Translations under genes and position numbers: made by a program
Notes under the pieces: generated by a model
The model's input: only the letters and a program-made list of their open reading frames with translations
Told to the model about the DNA's origin: nothing
Databases searched by the model: none
DNA from: Verrucomicrobiales bacterium
GTDB lineage: Bacteria > Verrucomicrobiota > Verrucomicrobiia > Limisphaerales > UBA11358
Reading direction: 5' to 3'
Assembly (NCBI GenBank): GCA_028712475.1
Contig: JAQTQB010000006.1
Location: 1-64,000, forward strand
Length of the DNA: 64,000 bases
Shown: one piece after another, positions 59,735 to 64,000 of the stretch
Layout of the letters: every line of letters begins with the position of its first letter
Position numbering within the stretch: position 1 is the first letter of the stretch

Positions 59735-60427
59735 ATGTCCGGGACGCATCCAGTTCTGCTCGCAGCGATCGCAGGCTTTGTCTGCGCGCTCATTTTTGCG
59801 TCCATCCCCGTAGGCCCGATCAACCTCACCATCCTCAACGAAGGCGCGCAACGCGGCTTCCGCTGGGCGCTGCTCATAGGCCTTGGCGCGTCGGTGATGG
59901 ATGCGATTTATTGCGCGATTTCGTTCACCGGACTTTCCTCTTTTTTTGACCATGGCATCGTGAAGGCCACGATGCAGGTGTGCAGTTTTGTGTTTCTGCT
60001 GTTCCTCGGCTTCAAATTTTTGCTCGCCCAGACTGTGAAGGTTCCAACCAAACTAGACGCCGCCACGGAATTGATCGAGACGCGCCTTGAACAAAAACTG
60101 CATCCCCACTCCGCCTTCATGACCGGCTTCGTCCGTGTGCTGGGCAACCTCGGCGTGCTGCTGACGTGGATCATCCTCTCGGCAAATCTCATGGCGCACG
60201 ACTGGGTGGACGATTTGCGCAAAGCCAAAGTCGCCTGTGTGAGCGGCGTCTTCGCCGGCACGGTGGTCTGGTTCCTGATCTTGAGCTTCGGCGTCTCGCG
60301 CGGGCACGGAAAATTCAGCGAGAAAACCTTGTTGCGGTTTCAACACATCTCCGGCATCTGCCTGATCATCGCCGGCCTTTTTGACGGTGCCAACATTGTG
60401 TGGCACCTCGCCAAACACAAATTGTAA
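59735..60427 (+). CDS. LysE-family transporter
   Basis: 230 residues with six hydrophobic segments and the LysE/RhtB start IPVGPINLTILNEGAQRGFRWALLIGLGASVMDAIYC. Probably exports an amino acid or related metabolite. Starts immediately after the pssA stop. Confidence 0.88.
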   Translation: MSGTHPVLLAAIAGFVCALIFASIPVGPINLTILNEGAQRGFRWALLIGLGASVMDAIYCAISFTGLSSFFDHGIVKATMQVCSFVFLLFLGFKFLLAQTVKVPTKLDAATELIETRLEQKLHPHSAFMTGFVRVLGNLGVLLTWIILSANLMAHDWVDDLRKAKVACVSGVFAGTVVWFLILSFGVSRGHGKFSEKTLLRFQHISGICLIIAGLFDGANIVWHLAKHKL

Positions 60428-60432
60428 ATTTT

Positions 60433-61536
60433 ATGCTAAAAGCTGGAATCGTCGGACTCCCCAACGTGGGCAAATCAACCCTGTTCAACGCCGTCACCCG
60501 CACGCGCAAAGCCGAGGCGGCCAATTATCCCTTCTGCACCATTGACCCGAACGTCGGCATCGTCACCGTGCCGGACGAACGCATGTATGTCTTGCAAGGC
60601 ATCGCAAAGACGAGCGTCGTCATTCCCGCCGCGATTGAATTCGTGGACATCGCCGGCCTCGTCAAGGGCGCGTCGCAAGGCGAAGGGTTGGGCAATAAAT
60701 TTCTCACGCACATCCGCGAAGTGGACGCCATCGTGCAGGTCGTGCGCTGCTTCGACGACGCGGACATCCACCACGTCACCGGCACGGTTGATCCCGTGCG
60801 CGACATCGAAATCATCAACACCGAACTCGTGCTGTGCGATCTCGAAGCCGTGAAAAAACGTTTGGAAAAAGTTGCCAAGGACGCCAAGCGCGGCGACAAA
60901 ACGGCGCTCGCCGACGAAGCCGTTCTGAAAAAACTTGAACCCGTGCTCGATTCCGGCAAGCCCGCGTTGACCGTAAAACTTACGCCGGAAGAACGGGCCA
61001 TCGCGAAACCGTTTTTCCTGCTCACCGACAAGCCAACGATTTTTGCCTGCAACGTCAAGGAATCCGACCTCGCCACCGCGGACCAGAATCCTTACGTCCT
61101 CAAGGTTCGTGAATATGTGAAGACGCATCTTGCCTGCGAAGCCGTCGTCATCAGCGCGCAGATTGAGAGCGACTTGGTTGATTTGTCCGCCGAGGAAGCG
61201 AAAGATTTTTTGAAGGAACTCGGTGTCACCGAATCCGGCGTCGGCGTGCTGATTCGAGCGACGTATCATCTGCTTGGCCTGCGCACCTATTTCACCGCTG
61301 GCGAAAAAGAAGTCCGCGCGTGGACCATTCACGTCGGCGATACCGCGCCGAAAGCCGCCGGGGTCATCCACTCCGATTTCGAGCGTGGCTTCATCAAGGC
61401 CGAAACCGTGGCCTACGACGATTTGGTGAAATGCGGTTCCGTCGCCGCCGCGCGCGAAAAAGGCTTGTATCGGATGGAAGGCAAGGAATACGTCGTGAAA
61501 GACGGCGACGTGCTGCTGTTCAAGTTCAATGTTTAA
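60433..61536 (+). CDS. ychF: Redox-regulated ATPase YchF
   Basis: 367 residues from ATG 60433. The Obg-family GTP/ATPase domain has G1 [10 protein letters not shown]3 [17 protein letters not shown] and the YchF-type NVKESD specificity motif, followed by the TGS domain ([40 protein letters not shown]...). YchF binds ribosomes and hydrolyses ATP. Starts five bases after the LysE gene. Confidence 0.96.
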   Translation: MLKAGIVGLPNVGKSTLFNAVTRTRKAEAANYPFCTIDPNVGIVTVPDERMYVLQGIAKTSVVIPAAIEFVDIAGLVKGASQGEGLGNKFLTHIREVDAIVQVVRCFDDADIHHVTGTVDPVRDIEIINTELVLCDLEAVKKRLEKVAKDAKRGDKTALADEAVLKKLEPVLDSGKPALTVKLTPEERAIAKPFFLLTDKPTIFACNVKESDLATADQNPYVLKVREYVKTHLACEAVVISAQIESDLVDLSAEEAKDFLKELGVTESGVGVLIRATYHLLGLRTYFTAGEKEVRAWTIHVGDTAPKAAGVIHSDFERGFIKAETVAYDDLVKCGSVAAAREKGLYRMEGKEYVVKDGDVLLFKFNV

Positions 61537-61556
61537 ACTGCAACGACGCAAGACGT

Positions 61557-62972
61557 TTATTGCGATTGTAAAATATAAAATTGTTGTTTGCCGGAATTGA
61601 CTGCGTTGGTGAGCGTGGCAGAAAAATTGTTTGCGCCGCGCGTGGTGACGGAATTGGTCCAGACAGGAATCCACTGGCTTAATGGTTGGCCAAGATTGGT
61701 GCCTGCCAGCAGATAAAAATTTCCACCGAATCCGCAGGTGGCCGTGAGTTGCAAGTCGGTGTTGGAAACCATTTGCGCCAAAACCGGTCGCGGCGATGGG
61801 ACAATTTGCTCCGGGCTGAATGTTTGTTCCGGGGCAGGTGATCCGTCGGAAAAATATTCATTAAATCCGTCGCCAAGTTGGCCATGCTGGCTATCACCCA
61901 TGCCCCAAAGGCTTCCATCATTTTTTATGAATAAACTGTGATGTAAACCGGCTGCCATAGCTACCACATTGCTAGAGATAATTTGCTCTGGAAAGTTGGT
62001 ATAATCATCAACAAAATGTATGTAGTTATCACCAAGTTGCCCATAATAGTCGTTTCCCATTGCCCACAGGCTCCCATCAGATTTGAGAAATAGGCTGTGA
62101 TATCCTCCCGCAGCGATGGCGATGACATTGCTGGAAACAATTAGTTGCGGCTGGTTAGTGCTTTGATATGTGCCATTACCAAGTTGTCCATAATCATTTT
62201 CACCCATCGCCCATAAACTGCCATCAGATTTTATAAATAAACTATGATTACCTCCTGCCGCAATTGTCGTGACACCTCCGGCCACGATTTGCTCAGGCAG
62301 ATTAGTGTTATATTGAAAATTAAAGCCCAATTGAGGATAAAAAGCGTTACCGTCACCTAGCTGACCAAAACCGTTCCACCCCATCGCCCACAAGCTGCCG
62401 TCTGATTTAAGAAAAAGACTGTGATACTGCCCCGCAGCTATGGCAATTACTCCGTTGCTTACAATTTCTTCGGGGAGGTGAGAGGGGCCAAACGGTCCAT
62501 AATAAACTCCGTTGCCCAATTGGCCAAATTCATCGTCACCCATTGCCCATAGACCACCATCAGATTTGAGAAACAAGGCATGAGCATATCCCGCTGCAAC
62601 AGCTATGACATCATTGCTTACGATTTGTTCAGGTGGATACATCCTGGTTAGCGAAGCAGGGAAGCCAAGTTGTCCATACCCTCTGTCTCCCATGCCCCAC
62701 AAACTGCCATCCGATTTAAGAAAAAGGCTGTAATCTCCACCCGCCGCGATAACGGTAACATTGCTCGCGATGATTTCCGCAGGCCGGTTGGTGGTGCCAG
62801 TAAATGAACCGTCAGCATTTAGTCCCATCACCCATAAGCTGCCGCCTGATTTTAAAAACAAACTATGATTAGCCCAGCATCCTTGAGCGATGTTCGTTAC
62901 CGTAATTGCTGCGTGGGCAACTAGCGCATGTAAGAGCAGCTGAATAAGACAAAATTTAATTAGAATTTTCAT
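61557..62972 (-). CDS. Secreted RCC1-repeat protein
   Basis: 471 residues from ATG 62972 with a signal peptide (MKILIKFCLIQLLLHALVAHA). About eight RCC1-type repeats of roughly 50 residues follow, each with a core like HSLFLKSDGSLWAMGxNxYGQLG, giving a beta-propeller. The C-terminal about 75 residues are the usual secreted extension seen in Verrucomicrobiota. Role outside the cell unknown; probably binding of another protein or surface. Base composition is distinctly more AT-rich than the neighbours. Confidence 0.9.
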   Translation of the reverse strand: MKILIKFCLIQLLLHALVAHAAITVTNIAQGCWANHSLFLKSGGSLWVMGLNADGSFTGTTNRPAEIIASNVTVIAAGGDYSLFLKSDGSLWGMGDRGYGQLGFPASLTRMYPPEQIVSNDVIAVAAGYAHALFLKSDGGLWAMGDDEFGQLGNGVYYGPFGPSHLPEEIVSNGVIAIAAGQYHSLFLKSDGSLWAMGWNGFGQLGDGNAFYPQLGFNFQYNTNLPEQIVAGGVTTIAAGGNHSLFIKSDGSLWAMGENDYGQLGNGTYQSTNQPQLIVSSNVIAIAAGGYHSLFLKSDGSLWAMGNDYYGQLGDNYIHFVDDYTNFPEQIISSNVVAMAAGLHHSLFIKNDGSLWGMGDSQHGQLGDGFNEYFSDGSPAPEQTFSPEQIVPSPRPVLAQMVSNTDLQLTATCGFGGNFYLLAGTNLGQPLSQWIPVWTNSVTTRGANNFSATLTNAVNSGKQQFYILQSQ

Positions 62973-63017
62973 GGACGACATAGTCTTAAACTTTTTCTGC
63001 GACTCTGCACTGAAATT

Positions 63018-63569
63018 TTACCCCAATTTATATCGCCGCATCGCCGGCTCCACTTCCTGCGCCCACGCGTCAATGCCGCCACGCAGGCACCGCACATTCT
63101 GCAAACCGTGACCCATGAAATACGCCGCCGCGTCCAGACCGTTCTTGCCCGCGTGATCAATGACGACAATCAGATTTGTGTTTGAACCGCTCACCATGAG
63201 CTGCTGCATCACCGGCTGGGAGAGCAAAACGGAACCGGCGATGTTCACCGCCTCAAATTCCTCGCGCGAACGCACGTCCACCAGCTTCACCGATTTGTCG
63301 CGTTGCAACAGTTCGGCGAGTTCCGCAGGCGAGATCAAAAACTTCGCGTCCTGCTCATGGCTGGACTGTATGTGCGCCAGCACCTCGGCCACATCCAGAT
63401 TGCCGTTGCGCGCGCAGACTTCCGCCAGCGTTTCCGCTGGTTGGAACCCGCAACTGCTGCACCCGCCGATGTGATAGCGCCGGAACAATGCCCGCTGCGC
63501 ACCGGGAAATTTTCCCAGGACGGCGCTCATGGGGGAATCGGGCGAAATATTTTTTGATTCCGCGTTCAT
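63018..63569 (-). CDS. Rhodanese-like protein, catalytic Cys missing
   Basis: 183 residues: an N-terminal DUF1858/ScdA-like domain with CSSC (C37, C40), common near Fe-S and sulfur proteins, and a C-terminal rhodanese fold (LVDVRSREEFEAVNIAGSVLL...). The active-site position reads VVIDHAGKNG with Asp138 where Cys is normal, so sulfur transfer is unlikely; it may bind a partner. Overlaps the toxin gene by four bases. Confidence 0.85.
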   Translation of the reverse strand: MNAESKNISPDSPMSAVLGKFPGAQRALFRRYHIGGCSSCGFQPAETLAEVCARNGNLDVAEVLAHIQSSHEQDAKFLISPAELAELLQRDKSVKLVDVRSREEFEAVNIAGSVLLSQPVMQQLMVSGSNTNLIVVIDHAGKNGLDAAAYFMGHGLQNVRCLRGGIDAWAQEVEPAMRRYKLG

Positions 63570-63865
63570 TGTTTGGACAATTCTTCCAGCAGCATCTGTT
63601 GGAAAATTTTATACACGACGCTGCGATGTTCGGCGAAGATGCAGAAAACGACCCTCGCACCTGCGACAAATTGTTCACGGTAAATGACGCGATGATTTGC
63701 CACCCGCAAACGCTGATAGCCGGCCAGTCTGCCCTCCAAAATCTTCCGGTCACCAGCATTCTGTCCCAAAGATTTTATGGCTCGCGTGAGACTTCGGCGC
63801 GGTGCGGGAGCGAGCGAACGGATGAATTCTTTGACCTGCGGAGCAACTTCGACTTTAGTTCTCAT
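63566..63865 (-). CDS. RelE/ParE-family toxin
   Basis: 99 residues: RTKVEVAPQVKEFIRSLAPAPRRSLTRAIKSLGQNAGDRKILEGRLAGYQRLRVANHRVIYRE, the RelE fold with basic residues for mRNA contact (or gyrase inhibition in ParE). It starts inside the upstream antitoxin gene's end, the normal order antitoxin then toxin. Confidence 0.85.
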   Translation of the reverse strand: MRTKVEVAPQVKEFIRSLAPAPRRSLTRAIKSLGQNAGDRKILEGRLAGYQRLRVANHRVIYREQFVAGARVVFCIFAEHRSVVYKIFQQMLLEELSKQ

Positions 63866-64000
63866 CCAGCACCTCGACCGGTTCGAACTTCGTCTTGCCG
63901 GCCTCGAAATCGCGGATGGCTTTCATGGCCGACGGATTGCCCATGATTTCCATTGTCTCCAGCATCGCCTCAACGCGGTCGCGGGAAATGAGATAAGCCA
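63855..64000 (-). CDS. Phd/YefM-family antitoxin (partial, runs off window)
   Basis: C-terminal portion only. The visible sequence YLISRDRVEAMLETMEIMGNPSAMKAIRDFEAGKTKFEPVEVLDEN matches the tail of Phd/YefM antitoxins. Pairs with the toxin at 63566; overlaps it by 11 bases. Confidence 0.8.
   Translation of the reverse strand, partial: AYLISRDRVEAMLETMEIMGNPSAMKAIRDFEAGKTKFEPVEVLDEN

Overview
The window reads as a chromosomal segment of a Verrucomicrobiota bacterium, probably Pedosphaerales/Limisphaerales-like. The pointers are a short type II prepilin-like protein with the [20 protein letters not shown] leader, a secreted RCC1-repeat protein, and many dispersed short repeats of the kind that litter these genomes. 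These include a 'LTPALSP.GGEGE'-encoding palindrome and GTGTCCATxxGTGTTxATxCGTGG repeats. The taxonomic call is inference. The DNA is GC-rich except in a few loci (the RCC1 gene, the EVE-domain gene and the gene at 53834).

Left backbone (1-7140): an NtrC-type response regulator, two small unknown genes, the Fe-S assembly genes sufU and sufD, a HAD phosphatase, an FmdB-type zinc ribbon, a GmhA-like SIS isomerase, a redoxin and a DEDD exonuclease.

Integrated element (7141-43116, about 36 kb): it is bounded by a 23-bp direct repeat. One copy is the 3' end of an intact tRNA-Leu(CAG) at 43094-43178; the other lies at 7141-7163. A tyrosine integrase gene abuts the tRNA, and both ends carry a GTCAGCA..GTCAGCA pair that looks like integrase arm-type sites. 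Read leftwards, the element has several parts. First come the integrase and a coupled phospholipase-D-type nuclease. Next is an outward plus-strand group with a Y-family polymerase and an HMCES/YedK protein. Then come a type I restriction-modification operon with an extra half-size S subunit and a YgjP metalloprotease, and an XRE/ImmA switch. A replication module follows (HTH, resolvase-like nuclease, exonuclease, Pif1-like helicase, Prim-Pol/D5 primase-helicase, zinc-finger protein), then terminase small and large subunits, portal, scaffold, coat protein and head-completion genes. No tape-measure, tail, fibre or endolysin gene is visible. The element could therefore be a capsid-forming, tail-less satellite (cf-PICI-like) or a reduced prophage.

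Most unusual stretch: about 3 kb between portal and terminase (12970-16216) has almost no credible coding sequence apart from a HigBA toxin-antitoxin pair. It is packed with long, nested, partly perfect inverted repeats, the largest spanning 13396-13587 and 15635-15955. It is followed by an opposite-strand set of four small plasmid-like genes ending in a clear terminator.

Right backbone (43179-64000): a prepilin-like protein and an oligopeptide ABC transporter (oppBCDF, with oppA divergent). A PIN toxin-antitoxin pair and an EVE-domain putative modification-dependent nuclease sit between oppD and oppF; the nuclease gene is framed by a 23-bp inverted repeat. Then come an M50 protease, fabI, rsmB, a large GreA-domain protein, a DUF5069 protein, psd-pssA, a LysE transporter, ychF, the RCC1 protein, a rhodanese-like protein lacking its cysteine, and a RelE/Phd-type toxin-antitoxin pair running off the end.
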